Of a stretch of 64,000 bases of DNA, positions 37,658 to 50,118 are shown one piece after another; position 1 is the first letter of the stretch, and each line of letters begins with the position of its first letter. The notes beneath the pieces are model-generated. The model saw nothing but the letters and a program-made list of their open reading frames with translations. It made no database searches and was not told the DNA's origin. The position numbers were made by a program, and so were the translations under genes. Origin of the DNA: Cupriavidus taiwanensis (GTDB taxonomy: Bacteria; Pseudomonadota; Gammaproteobacteria; Burkholderiales; Burkholderiaceae); NCBI RefSeq assembly GCF_900250075.1, contig NZ_LT977070.1, positions 806,001-870,000 of the forward strand. Reading direction: 5' to 3'.

Positions 37658-38737
37658 TTACATCATGCTGTCGAAAAATCTCAGGATCCGTGCCGGCAGC
37701 CATTCGATATGACCGCCGAAGCGTCCGTCGGCCCGCAGCGGCAGGTGGCGGCGCCAGTCCGCGGGCGGGGTCATGAAGCCGACATGGCCGCCGTGCTCGG
37801 GCTGTTCCAGCCACACCTGCGGGCTGGCGTCGGCCGGGCCGGGCAGGTGCCGCGCGGGCAGGAAGGGATCGTTGCGCGCGTTGAGCACCAGCGTGGGCAC
37901 GGCGATCTCGCGCAGCACGGGTTTGCTGGCGGCGCGGCGCCAGTAGTCGTCGGTATCGGCAAAGCCGTGCAGCGGCGCGGTGACGACATTGTCGAAGGCG
38001 TACAGGTCGCGGCTGGCCAGCATGGCGTCGCGGTCGAACAGGCCCGGGAACTGCTCCAGCTTGGCCAGCGACTTGCGCTTGAGCGTCTGCAGGAACATGC
38101 GCGTGTAGACCAGGTTGAAGCCGGCCGACAGCGCGGCGCCGCCGGCGGCCAGGTCCAGCGGCGCGGAAATCGCCGCGGCCGCATGCACGTGGCCGGCGGC
38201 GCTGCCGTCTTCGCCCAGCATGCGCAGCAAGGCGTTGCCGCCCAGCGAGATGCCCACCACCAGCAGCTTGCGGCCGCCGGCGCAGTGGTGCTGGCGCATG
38301 CGCTCCAGCACCCAGCGGATTTCGGCCGAATCGCCGGAGTGGTAGAAGCGCGGCGCCAGGTTGAGCTCGCCGGAACAGCCGCGGAAATGCGGGATCACGC
38401 CCTGCCAGCCGCGCAGCGACAGCGCATGCATCAGCGCCTGCGCGTAGTGGCTGCCGGAGTCGCCCTCGAGGCCGTGGAACATCACCACCAGCGGCGTGTC
38501 CGCCTGCACCGCATGTGTGGTCCAGTCGAGGTCGATGAAGTCCTGGTCGGGCGTGGCCCAGCGTTCGCGGCGAAAGCCCACGCGCGGCGGCCGGCGCGTG
38601 AAACGCGCAGGGATGATGGTCTGCGCGTGGCCGCCGCGCAGCCACCAGGGCATCGGTGTGCCATCGCCATAGCCATGCGCGCTGGCGGGATCTGCCTGGA
38701 CCGCGTAGGGCAGTCGGTGGTGCGGAAGCTGCGTCAT
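37658..38737 (-). CDS. Alpha/beta hydrolase, YheT family
   Basis: A 359-residue putative esterase/hydrolase. It has the YheT landmarks: PWWLRGGHAQTIIPARF, VVMFHGLEGDSGSHYAQALM, HFRGCSGELNLAPRFYHSGD, the nucleophile elbow GISLGGN with S164, and the Asp/His end NARNDPFLP and GGHVGF. Substrate unknown in the family. Start at 38737 (MTQLPHHRLPYAVQ) chosen over an unconserved extension. Followed closely by the conserved hypothetical gene. Confidence 0.92.
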   Translation of the reverse strand: MTQLPHHRLPYAVQADPASAHGYGDGTPMPWWLRGGHAQTIIPARFTRRPPRVGFRRERWATPDQDFIDLDWTTHAVQADTPLVVMFHGLEGDSGSHYAQALMHALSLRGWQGVIPHFRGCSGELNLAPRFYHSGDSAEIRWVLERMRQHHCAGGRKLLVVGISLGGNALLRMLGEDGSAAGHVHAAAAISAPLDLAAGGAALSAGFNLVYTRMFLQTLKRKSLAKLEQFPGLFDRDAMLASRDLYAFDNVVTAPLHGFADTDDYWRRAASKPVLREIAVPTLVLNARNDPFLPARHLPGPADASPQVWLEQPEHGGHVGFMTPPADWRRHLPLRADGRFGGHIEWLPARILRFFDSMM

Positions 38738-38777
38738 GCCGGCTTGTGTTGCAGCAGGCCGCTGCGCGGCCGCGGGT

Positions 38778-39218
38778 TCAGTGCAGCGCCTGGCCAGGCG
38801 TGGCGGCCACCGCGGCAACCTGCACCGCGTTGGCCGGGCTGCAGTGGATGTGGGCCAGGCGCCAGCCTTCGTGGTTCTGCATCAGCACGTAGGTGGTGTG
38901 CACGTACAGGTCGGCCTCGACGCGGTCGCTGCCGAAGCGCAGCGCCTCGGTCACGTCGAAGATCGACACGGCCATCGACGCATGGCTGCTGGTCTCGATG
39001 GCGTCGACCAGCACCGGTTGTTCTTCCAGCAGTTGGGAGAACGCCTGGCGCAGCTGTTCATGGCCGATCAGGCGCTGGCCGTCGGGCAGCACGCAGGTGA
39101 TCGAGTCTTCGTCCAGCCACAGGCGCAGCGCGCCTTCGGCGTCGCGCAGCTTCAGCGCTTCGCGGAAAGCGTCGACGATGTCTTCGGCGGAATCGAACAG
39201 GCGGGCAAAGCGAGGCAT
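38778..39218 (-). CDS. SnoaL/NTF2-like fold protein
   Basis: A 146-residue protein of the nuclear transport factor 2-like superfamily (DUF4440/SnoaL type): EDIVDAFREALKLRDAEGALRLWLDED, then DGQRLIGHEQLRQAF, and the strand-rich end TTYVLMQNHEGWRLAHIHCS. These proteins are small cone-shaped binding or isomerase folds; no catalytic residues can be assigned. It lies between waaF and the YheT-like gene on the same strand, about 30–40 nt from each, so an operon is likely. Confidence 0.85.
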   Translation of the reverse strand: MPRFARLFDSAEDIVDAFREALKLRDAEGALRLWLDEDSITCVLPDGQRLIGHEQLRQAFSQLLEEQPVLVDAIETSSHASMAVSIFDVTEALRFGSDRVEADLYVHTTYVLMQNHEGWRLAHIHCSPANAVQVAAVAATPGQALH

Positions 39219-39249
39219 GTTGGCAATGGACGTGGCTAGGGCGGGGAGG

Positions 39250-40272
39250 TCAGGGCCGGTGCAGCAGCTTGCGCAGCTCGACGAACACCATTTCCGGTTC
39301 GATCTCTTTCAGGCAGCGCAGGTGGCCCAGCGGGCACTCGCGCTTGAAGCACGGACTGCACTCCAGCTGCAGCCACATGATACTCGCTGCCTGTGACAGC
39401 GGCGGCGTGTGGCGCGGATCGCTCGAGCCGTACACCGCCACCTGGGGCCGGCCCAGCGCCGCGGTCACGTGCATCAGGCCCGAATCGTTGCAGACCGCGG
39501 CTTCGGACAGCGCCAGCAGGTCGACCGCGTCGTCGAGCGAGGTCTGGCCGCACAGGTTGCGCACGAACGGCGCCTCGCTGGTGATTTCGGCGGCGATCTC
39601 GGCATCCTTGGCCGAGCCCAGCGCGATCATCTGCGCGTACGGATACGAGCGCCGCAGCATCTGCGCCAGTTTGGCGAAATGGGCGGCGGGCCAGCGCTTG
39701 GCCGGGCCGAACTCGGCGCCCGGGCAGAACGCGATCACGCGCGTGTGCGGCGCCAGGCCGAAGCGCTCGGCGGTGGCGGCCACGCGCGCCGGGTCCACGC
39801 GCAGGCGCGGCTCGCTCAGGTTCTCGGGCAGGCGCGCCCCGGGCTTGAGCGCCAGGCGCGCGTAGTGCTCCACCATCGGCGGGCGGTGGTCGCGCGGCGG
39901 ATTGGCGTGGCGCACGTTGAGCATGCCGAAGCGCGCTTCGCCGCGGTAGCCGATGCGTAGCGGAATGCCGGCCAGCCACGGGATCAGCGCCGACTTGAGC
40001 GAGTTCGGCAGCACGTAGGCGAGGTCATAGCCTTCGTTCTTCAGCTGCTGCGCGAACATCAGCCGCGCCGACAGCTGCAGCTTGCCGTGCGCGAGGTCCG
40101 ACGGGAACACGCGGCCGATTTCCGGCATGCGCGCGAGCACCGGCGCGACCCACTTGGGCGCGAGGGCATCGATGACCAGGCGCGGATGGCGCGCCTTGAG
40201 CAGCGCGAACAGCGGCTGCGCCATCAGGGCGTCGCCGATCCAGTTGGGGGCGATGACGAGGGCTTTCTTCAT
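39250..40272 (-). CDS. waaF: Lipopolysaccharide heptosyltransferase II
   Basis: GT9 glycosyltransferase that adds the second L-glycero-D-manno-heptose to the LPS inner core at the cytoplasmic face. The 340-residue protein starts KKALVIAPNWIGDALMAQPL, the WaaF hallmark, and contains CPGAEFGPAKRWPAAHFA and NDSGLMHVTAALGRPQVAVYGSSDP of the ADP-heptose site. Cysteines in LECSPCFKRECPLGHLRC near the end are characteristic of the family. Followed by the SnoaL-like gene; a small CHCC zinc-protein gene is upstream. Confidence 0.97.
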   Translation of the reverse strand: MKKALVIAPNWIGDALMAQPLFALLKARHPRLVIDALAPKWVAPVLARMPEIGRVFPSDLAHGKLQLSARLMFAQQLKNEGYDLAYVLPNSLKSALIPWLAGIPLRIGYRGEARFGMLNVRHANPPRDHRPPMVEHYARLALKPGARLPENLSEPRLRVDPARVAATAERFGLAPHTRVIAFCPGAEFGPAKRWPAAHFAKLAQMLRRSYPYAQMIALGSAKDAEIAAEITSEAPFVRNLCGQTSLDDAVDLLALSEAAVCNDSGLMHVTAALGRPQVAVYGSSDPRHTPPLSQAASIMWLQLECSPCFKRECPLGHLRCLKEIEPEMVFVELRKLLHRP

Positions 40273-40390
40273 GGAAGGGGCGCAAGGAGCCGGCACGGGC
40301 GCAGCGGCGCTGGCGCCGGCAACGCCAACGCTCCGGGGCGCCAGTGGGCGGCCCGGAGCGTCAGGGAGGTGCAATGGCAGGCGGCTCGGG

Positions 40391-40585
40391 TCAGTGGTGG
40401 CCCTTCAGCACGGTGCCCGGCTTGAGCTTGTACACGGTGCCGCAGTACGGGCACTTGGCTTCGCCGGTGTCGGCCACGTCGAGAAACACGCGCGGATGGT
40501 AGTTCCAGGCCGGGGTGTTGGCGGTCGGGCAGTGCAGCGGAATGTCTTCGGCGCCGATTTCGATGATGGTCGCGGTTTGCGTCAT
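40391..40585 (-). CDS. Small zinc-finger (CHCC-type) protein
   Basis: A 64-residue protein with the zf-CHCC pattern: HCPTANTPAWNYHPRVFLDV … KCPYCGTVYKL, giving Cys-His-Cys-Cys ligands. The family includes the mitochondrial complex I accessory subunit NDUFS6; bacterial members are of unclear role. It sits between ilvE and waaF on the same strand, an arrangement I recall from other betaproteobacteria. Short but well conserved, so a real gene. Confidence 0.92.
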   Translation of the reverse strand: MTQTATIIEIGAEDIPLHCPTANTPAWNYHPRVFLDVADTGEAKCPYCGTVYKLKPGTVLKGHH

Positions 40586-40680
40586 GGTGTTGCAGGGAAT
40601 AAAACGTATTGTTTGTCAAAACAAGGCGCGTGCCGCGCCCGCGGGGGCGGGCGACTGGCACGCGGGCCGGCGGCCGGTGC

Positions 40681-41601
40681 TCACACCAGCGTCAGCCACT
40701 TCTTGTACTTTTCGTCGGTGCCGCCGACGGCGGCAAAGAAGGCGTCCTGGATCTGCTTGGTCACCGGGCCGCGGCGGCCTTCGCCGATGATGCGGTCGTC
40801 CAGCTCGCGGATCGGCGTGACTTCGGCGGCGGTGCCGGTGAAGAAGGCTTCGTCGGCGCAGTACATCTCGTCGCGGGTGATGCGCTTCTCGCGCACTTCG
40901 ATGCCCAGGTCGCGCGCGATGGTCAGGGTGGCGTCGCGGGTGATGCCGTCCAGGCACGAGGCCAGGTCCGGGGTGTAGATCACGCCGTTGCGCACGATGA
41001 AGACGTTCTCGCCCGAGCCTTCGCTAACGTAGCCGTCGGTGTCGAGCAGCAGCGCTTCGTCGTAGCCCAGGCCGGTGGCTTCCTGGTTGGCCAGGATCGA
41101 GTTGATGTAGTAGCCGCTGGCCTTGGCGCGCACCAGCGACACGTTGACGTGGTGGCGGGTGAACGACGAGGTCTTCACGCGGATGCCGCGCTCCATGCCT
41201 TCCTCGCCCAGGTAGGCGCCCCACGGCCATGCGGCGATGGCGACGTGGATGGTGTTGCCCTTGGCCGAGACGCCCAGCTTTTCCGAGCCGATCCACACGA
41301 TCGGGCGGATGTAGCAGGATTCCAGGTTGTTGGCGCGCACCACTTCGCGCGTGGCGGCTTCGAGCGTGGCCTCGTCGAACGGCATCGCCATCTGGAAGAT
41401 CTTGGCGGAATTGAACAGGCGGCGGGTGTGCTCTTTCAGGCGGAAGATGGCAGTGCCGGCGGGGGTCTTGTAGGCGCGCACGCCCTCGAACACGCCCATG
41501 CCGTAGTGCAGCGTATGCGTCAGCACATGGATCTTGGCGTCGCGCCACTCGATCAGCTTGCCATCCATCCAAATCTTGCCGTCGCGATCCGCCATCGACA
41601 T
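40681..41601 (-). CDS. ilvE: Branched-chain amino acid aminotransferase
   Basis: PLP-dependent class IV aminotransferase, last step of Ile, Leu and Val synthesis. The 306-residue protein carries the Schiff-base lysine K160 in LVRAKASGYYINS, the class IV signature around EALLLDTDGYVSEGSGENVFIV, and LTHTLHYGMGVFEGVRAY near the start. Length matches E. coli IlvE. Two ATGs two codons apart (41601 and 41595) are possible. Probably co-transcribed with the zinc-finger gene and waaF. Confidence 0.97.
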   Translation of the reverse strand: MSMADRDGKIWMDGKLIEWRDAKIHVLTHTLHYGMGVFEGVRAYKTPAGTAIFRLKEHTRRLFNSAKIFQMAMPFDEATLEAATREVVRANNLESCYIRPIVWIGSEKLGVSAKGNTIHVAIAAWPWGAYLGEEGMERGIRVKTSSFTRHHVNVSLVRAKASGYYINSILANQEATGLGYDEALLLDTDGYVSEGSGENVFIVRNGVIYTPDLASCLDGITRDATLTIARDLGIEVREKRITRDEMYCADEAFFTGTAAEVTPIRELDDRIIGEGRRGPVTKQIQDAFFAAVGGTDEKYKKWLTLV

Positions 41602-41734
41602 GTCCGTTCTCCCTGCGCCGTGGAAATAGCAAAAACGATATTGTAAGCCGCGGGGGCATGGGTCACAACGCGATGCCGGCGCTGCGGCGGTCTAGAATGC
41701 CTCTTTTTATGGCGATTCCGTTCAGTTAACCGCT

Positions 41735-41805
41735 CGTCGTTCCCGCGCAGGCGGGAACCCAGCGTCTTTATGAGTCACTGGATTCCCGCCTGCGCGGGAA
41801 TGACG
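41735..41805 (+). repeat. Miniature palindromic element, copy B
   Basis: 71 bp. Left arm CGTCGTTCCCGCG…CCCAGCGTCTTT and right arm …AGTCACTGGATTCCCGCC…GGGAATGACG are inverted, almost touching. Stems TTCCCGC-GCAG-GCGGGAA and ATTCCCGC-CTGC-GCGGGAAT. Lies between ilvE and the SNF2 gene, 35 nt before the latter's putative start codon. Confidence 0.9.
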
Positions 41806-41840
41806 GTGGAGGTTGAATCCTCGTTCCATCGAATCATGCT

Positions 41841-44843
<3,003 letters not shown>

Positions 44844-44915
44844 AGCGCAGACCGCGCCGAGGTGGTTGCCATATGCCCGCACGGCATACCTTCAGGCAAA
44901 CTCAGTCGTTTGGTT

Positions 44916-44932
44916 TTGGCAGGAACCTTGCT
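44916..44932 (+). promoter_or_regulatory. Sigma-54 promoter upstream of the Bug protein gene
   Basis: TTGGCAGGAACCTTGCT differs from the consensus TTGGCACG-N4-TTGCT at one base and has the exact GG-N10-GC spacing. The start of transcription would fall near 44944, about 85 nt before the ATG at 45028. Such promoters need an AAA+ activator; none is encoded nearby. Confidence 0.75.
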
Positions 44933-45027
44933 ATCTTGTTGCGCTGGCCCGGGGCTCAGACCCCGGCCATCATGCAGGTCCGCCGCGCCGGGCCGCTTCC
45001 TTGTGACATTCACCCGACGGTGCCCCC

Positions 45028-46044
45028 ATGCCCAACTCGTCCCGCCTGCTTCCGCGCTTGTCCTTCCGTTCCGCCTTCCGCGTGGCCGCGCTGTGCGCCG
45101 CCGTGGCCGGCACGGCCAGCCTGCCCGCCCACGCGCAGGGCGAATGGCCGACGCAGCCGGTAACGATCCTGATGGGCTTCACCGCGGGATCCGGCGTCGA
45201 CATCGTCGGCCGTACGCTGCAGGAATCGCTGCAGAAGTCGCTGAAGACCACCATCGTCTATGACTACCGGCCGGGCGCCGGCGGCAACGTGGCCTCCGAG
45301 GTGGTGGCGCATGCCAAACCGGACGGCTACACGCTGCTGCTCGGCACCGCCGCGACGCACGGCATCAACCCGGCGCTGTACAAGACCCTGCCGTTCGATG
45401 CCGACGCCGATTTCACCCCGATCGCGCCGCTGGTCGAGGTCTCCAACGTGCTGACCGTCAACCCGGCGGTGCTCGACGTCAAGTCGGTCAAGGAGTTCAT
45501 CGAGAAGGTCAAGGCCAATCCCGGCAAGTACAACTTTGCCTCCACCGGCAACGGCACCGGCACCCACCTGGCGTTTGCCGAGTTCAATGCGCGCGCCGGG
45601 CTGGACATGGTGCACGTGCCCTACAAGGGCGGCCCCGATGCGCTGCAGGCAGTGGTGAAGGGCGAGGTCTGCTGCATCTTCAACCAGGTGCAGAGCGTGC
45701 TGCCGCAGTTCCGCGCCGGCAAGGTGCGCCTGCTGGGCGTGACCACCAAACAGCGCGTGCAGGTGATCGGCGATGTGCCGACCATTGCCGAGAGCGGCCT
45801 GCCCGGCTTCAACAGCACCATCTGGTTCGGCCTGTTCGGGCCGAAGGGGCTGGACCCGAAGATTGCGCGCAAGGTCAATGACGCGGTCAAGGTGGCGCTG
45901 GAAACGCCGGCGATCCGCCAGAAGCTGGTCGACGCCGGCAACACGCCGCGGGTCGAGACCGTGGAGCAGTTCAAGGCCACGGTGAAGGCCGACCGCCAGA
46001 AGTGGGCGGGCGTGGTCAAGACCGTGGGCGCTTCGATCGACTGA
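45028..46044 (+). CDS. Tripartite tricarboxylate transporter substrate-binding protein (Bug/TctC family)
   Basis: Periplasmic solute-binding protein of 338 residues, with signal peptide ending GTASLPAHAQG. The mature protein has the Bug landmarks WPTQPVTILMGFTAGSGVDIVGR, YRPGAGGNVASEVVAHAKPDGYTLL and HVPYKGGPDALQAVVKGEV. These proteins bind carboxylates or other small organic molecules; Cupriavidus and Bordetella genomes hold many, mostly without membrane partners, as here. A near-perfect sigma-54 promoter lies upstream, and two LuxR-type regulators converge on it from the right. Confidence 0.93.
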   Translation: MPNSSRLLPRLSFRSAFRVAALCAAVAGTASLPAHAQGEWPTQPVTILMGFTAGSGVDIVGRTLQESLQKSLKTTIVYDYRPGAGGNVASEVVAHAKPDGYTLLLGTAATHGINPALYKTLPFDADADFTPIAPLVEVSNVLTVNPAVLDVKSVKEFIEKVKANPGKYNFASTGNGTGTHLAFAEFNARAGLDMVHVPYKGGPDALQAVVKGEVCCIFNQVQSVLPQFRAGKVRLLGVTTKQRVQVIGDVPTIAESGLPGFNSTIWFGLFGPKGLDPKIARKVNDAVKVALETPAIRQKLVDAGNTPRVETVEQFKATVKADRQKWAGVVKTVGASID

Positions 46045-46072
46045 TGCGTCGCCGGCGGCAGCGCCCGCGGCG

Positions 46073-47209
46073 CTAGGGGCGCACGCCCAGCCGCGTGAGC
46101 AGGTGCGCCAGCTGCGCCTGCGTGCCGGTGCCGGTCTTGGTGAAGATCGCCTTGAGCTGGGTGCGCCCGGTCTCGCGCCGGATGCCGATCAGCTCGCAGG
46201 CCTCGGGCAGGCCGATGCCCGAAGACAATTGCAGCGCCAGCCGGATCTCCGCCGGCGTCAGGCCGTAGAGGTCGCGCAGCACGGTCGGCAGCGTCATCGG
46301 CGCGGCGCCCGGTTCGTGGATCGCCACCAGCACGCTGGGGCGCTGCCATTCCAGCGCGAGGTGATGTGCCGGGGGCAGCGGCATCAGGATTACCTGCGCC
46401 TGCCGCCCGGCGCCGTCGACGGCGCGCAGCGCCTGCGCCGGCTGCGCGCTGGCCGGGTTGCTCGCCGCGCGCAGCGCTTCCGCGAACGGGCGCGACAGGG
46501 TCCAGCCGCCATCCTCGCGCGCGGCCAGCGGCGCCGCGACGCTGGTCTCGATCGACACCGCCGGCAGCAGCCGGCGCACCCAGGCTTCGCCGATGCTGTT
46601 GGCCAGCAGCGCCTTGCCATCTTCGCGGAACACGATCACGCCGAACGGCAGCCGCTCCATCAACTGCGACGACGCATGCGCCAGCGCCGACACCTGGTGG
46701 GTGCGCTCGCGCAGCGCCATGGCCTGGCGCACGTGCGGGATGGCCCAGTCGAGCGCGCGCGCGTCCTCGGGCGAGTAATGGTCGTGGCCATGCGGGCGCT
46801 GCAGCGACAGGAACACGTCGTAATGCGGCTGGCGCTCGATCAGGCAGGCCATCACCGACGACTGTTCGATCGGCCGCAGGAACTCGCCGTAGAAGGGCGA
46901 CTGCCGCATGACCTGCGGCCCCAGCTCGCGCGAATCGATATACCAGCTGCCCACCGCCATGCGCCGCGCGAACGGCAGCGCCGGGTCGATCGCGGCGAAC
47001 TGGTCGCGATAGGCGGCGACGGCCTCCGGCATCGGGTTGACCTCCTGGTGTACCAGCACGCGCTGGTGCACGGTGTCGAGCACGAGCAGATGCGCGTGGC
47101 TGCTGCCGCTGGCCTGGCACAGCGCGCTCAGGCTGCGCTGCCAGGCATCGGCGTCGAAAATCCCCTCGTACAGCGCGCGAATGGTGTCGTGCATCTGTGT
47201 GTCGCTCAT
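46073..47209 (-). CDS. LuxR-type transcriptional regulator (paralogue 1)
   Basis: A 378-residue protein with a long N-terminal region (about 1–300) and a C-terminal LuxR helix-turn-helix (LYGLTPAEIRLALQLSSGIGLPEACELIGIRRETGRTQLKAIFTKTG). No receiver domain. The N-terminal part includes YIDSRELGPQVMRQSPFYGEFLRP and a PAS-like segment around FGVIVFREDGKALLANSIGE, so it probably senses a ligand or redox cue. Clearly paralogous to the next gene. Converges with the Bug protein gene 28 nt away. Confidence 0.87.
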   Translation of the reverse strand: MSDTQMHDTIRALYEGIFDADAWQRSLSALCQASGSSHAHLLVLDTVHQRVLVHQEVNPMPEAVAAYRDQFAAIDPALPFARRMAVGSWYIDSRELGPQVMRQSPFYGEFLRPIEQSSVMACLIERQPHYDVFLSLQRPHGHDHYSPEDARALDWAIPHVRQAMALRERTHQVSALAHASSQLMERLPFGVIVFREDGKALLANSIGEAWVRRLLPAVSIETSVAAPLAAREDGGWTLSRPFAEALRAASNPASAQPAQALRAVDGAGRQAQVILMPLPPAHHLALEWQRPSVLVAIHEPGAAPMTLPTVLRDLYGLTPAEIRLALQLSSGIGLPEACELIGIRRETGRTQLKAIFTKTGTGTQAQLAHLLTRLGVRP

Positions 47210-47310
47210 GGCTTCCCTTCTTTTTACTTCTTGTACTTTTGGGGTACTTTACCCGCGTGGCAGAGCGCGTGCCGCCGGCGCGGCGCCGGCCGGTGGCACG
47301 GCTTGCGGGT

Positions 47311-48414
47311 TCAGCCCTGTTCCAGCGCCGCGCCCAGGCGCGAGAGCAGGTGCGTGAGCTGGGCCTGGCTGTTGCAGCCGGTCTTGTGGAACACCGCCTT
47401 GAGCTGCGTGCGCGCGGTTTCATGACGGATGCCGAGCTGCTGGCTGGCTTCGGGCAGGCCCTGGCCGTGCGCCAGCTGCACGCTCAGCCGGGTCTCGGCT
47501 GGCGTCAGCCCGTAGAGGTCGCGCAGCACGGGACCGAGCAGCAGCGGGGCGCGGTCCTGCTCGTGCACGATCACCAGCGCGGCCGGTTCCTGCCACTGCG
47601 CGGCAAAGGCGTGCGACGGCGGCAGCGGCAGCACGATGACCTGCGCACTGGCGTCGCCGCTGGTGGCGCGCGCCGCCTGGGCGGCCACGGCGTGGCGCGG
47701 GTCGCAGGCGGCCTGGACCATGCCGGCGAACGGGCGCGACAGGGTCCAGTCCGACACCTTGCCCGCCGGGTCCAGGCGCCGCGCCCAGCGTTCGCCGGCG
47801 CGGTTGCACAACAGCACGTGGCGCTGCGGCGAAAACACCAGCAGGGCGAAATTGAGCCGCTCCACCAGCTGCGTCGACAGCCGCGCCAGCACCGTCAGCC
47901 CGAGGGTGCGGTCGCGCATCGCCATGGCGCTGCGCATATGCGGGATGATCCAGTCCAGGCCGCCGGTGTCGACGCTCGAGAACAGCGGCTGCCGGCGCGC
48001 GCGCTGCATCGAGAAATAGACTTCGTAATGGGGCTGCCGCTCGACCAGGCAGGCCACGTAGGAGCGCAGGCCATAGCGGTGGAAGAAATCGCGGTAGAAC
48101 GGATGGCGCGCCATGGTGCCTTCGCCCAGCTCGCGCGCGTCGATATACCAGCCGCCCGGCTGCAGGGCCGGCGCGAACTGCTTGGCCGGGTCGATCGCCT
48201 GGTAATCCGATTCGTATTCGGTGAACAGCTCGACCACCGGATTGACGATCTCGTTGACGCTGATCTGGTCGCGCACCGTGTCCCAGACCATCATCGAGGC
48301 ATGTGCCGCGCCCGCCAGCCCGGTCAGGGTGCGCAGGCTGTCCTGCCAGGCTCCCGGATCCAGAATGCCCTCGTACAAGCCGCGGATCGCTCCGTGAATG
48401 TCGGCTTCATTCAT
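47311..48414 (-). CDS. LuxR-type transcriptional regulator (paralogue 2)
   Basis: A 367-residue paralogue of the neighbouring regulator: IRGLYEGILDPGAWQDSL matches IRALYEGIFDADAWQRSL, YIDARELGEGTMARHPFYRDFF matches YIDSRELGPQVMRQSPFYGEFL, and the C-terminal DLYGLTPAETRLSVQLAHGQGLPEASQQLGIRHETARTQLKAVFHKTG matches throughout. Start at 48414 chosen because AAGGGG lies eight bases upstream; another ATG six codons earlier is possible. The pair lies in tandem 101 nt apart, evidently from duplication, and is divergent from pgk. Confidence 0.87.
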   Translation of the reverse strand: MNEADIHGAIRGLYEGILDPGAWQDSLRTLTGLAGAAHASMMVWDTVRDQISVNEIVNPVVELFTEYESDYQAIDPAKQFAPALQPGGWYIDARELGEGTMARHPFYRDFFHRYGLRSYVACLVERQPHYEVYFSMQRARRQPLFSSVDTGGLDWIIPHMRSAMAMRDRTLGLTVLARLSTQLVERLNFALLVFSPQRHVLLCNRAGERWARRLDPAGKVSDWTLSRPFAGMVQAACDPRHAVAAQAARATSGDASAQVIVLPLPPSHAFAAQWQEPAALVIVHEQDRAPLLLGPVLRDLYGLTPAETRLSVQLAHGQGLPEASQQLGIRHETARTQLKAVFHKTGCNSQAQLTHLLSRLGAALEQG

Positions 48415-48830
48415 CTGACTTACCCCTTGCATTCGCGACAAAATAAATGCGCGGCGCCGGTGGTGCGTCCGCTTGCAACCCGGCATGCTTTGTTGTTCTG
48501 GCTGCTTGCGGCGGGCCGTATTGTCAGCCTCTTGTCGGTTGCCGCTTGTCCTGGCCGTTTGTAAACCGGCTCTGGCGTGATCGTGTGCCTGTTGTAGCAG
48601 ACGTTGCGTACATTACCGCACTTGGGGGTCTCGCGGAAAACGCGCGCGCCCCTTCTTTGGTGGGGAGTCAGGGCGGCGGGGCGCGCGTCGGCACTGGCTG
48701 GTGGGTCGGTTTGTGCCTTGCGGGCCGCATCATGGCCGGCGCCAGTCCGGATTCGGCAAAGCCCCGATCGCGTTCAGGTAAAATGCCGGTTTCCCCGAGT
48801 CCGCAGCGAAATCTCGCGCCATCCACCGTC
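48415..48830. other. Divergent region between the LuxR-type regulator and pgk
   Basis: 416 nt without a convincing gene. The right end holds a likely pgk promoter: TAAAAT at about 48779–48784 as -10. A GC-rich stretch with GCGCGCGCC repeats (about 48640–48690) has some self-complementarity but no T-tract. No tRNA or repeat element is seen. Confidence 0.4.
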
Positions 48831-50027
<1,197 letters not shown>

Positions 50028-50118
50028 CGCATCCGCCCCGCGCCCGGCGGAGCCGTGGGCCCGCCGGTCGCGCCAACCGGCCGTCGGGCCATCGAGCGCT
50101 GAAACCAGGAAACCCCGC

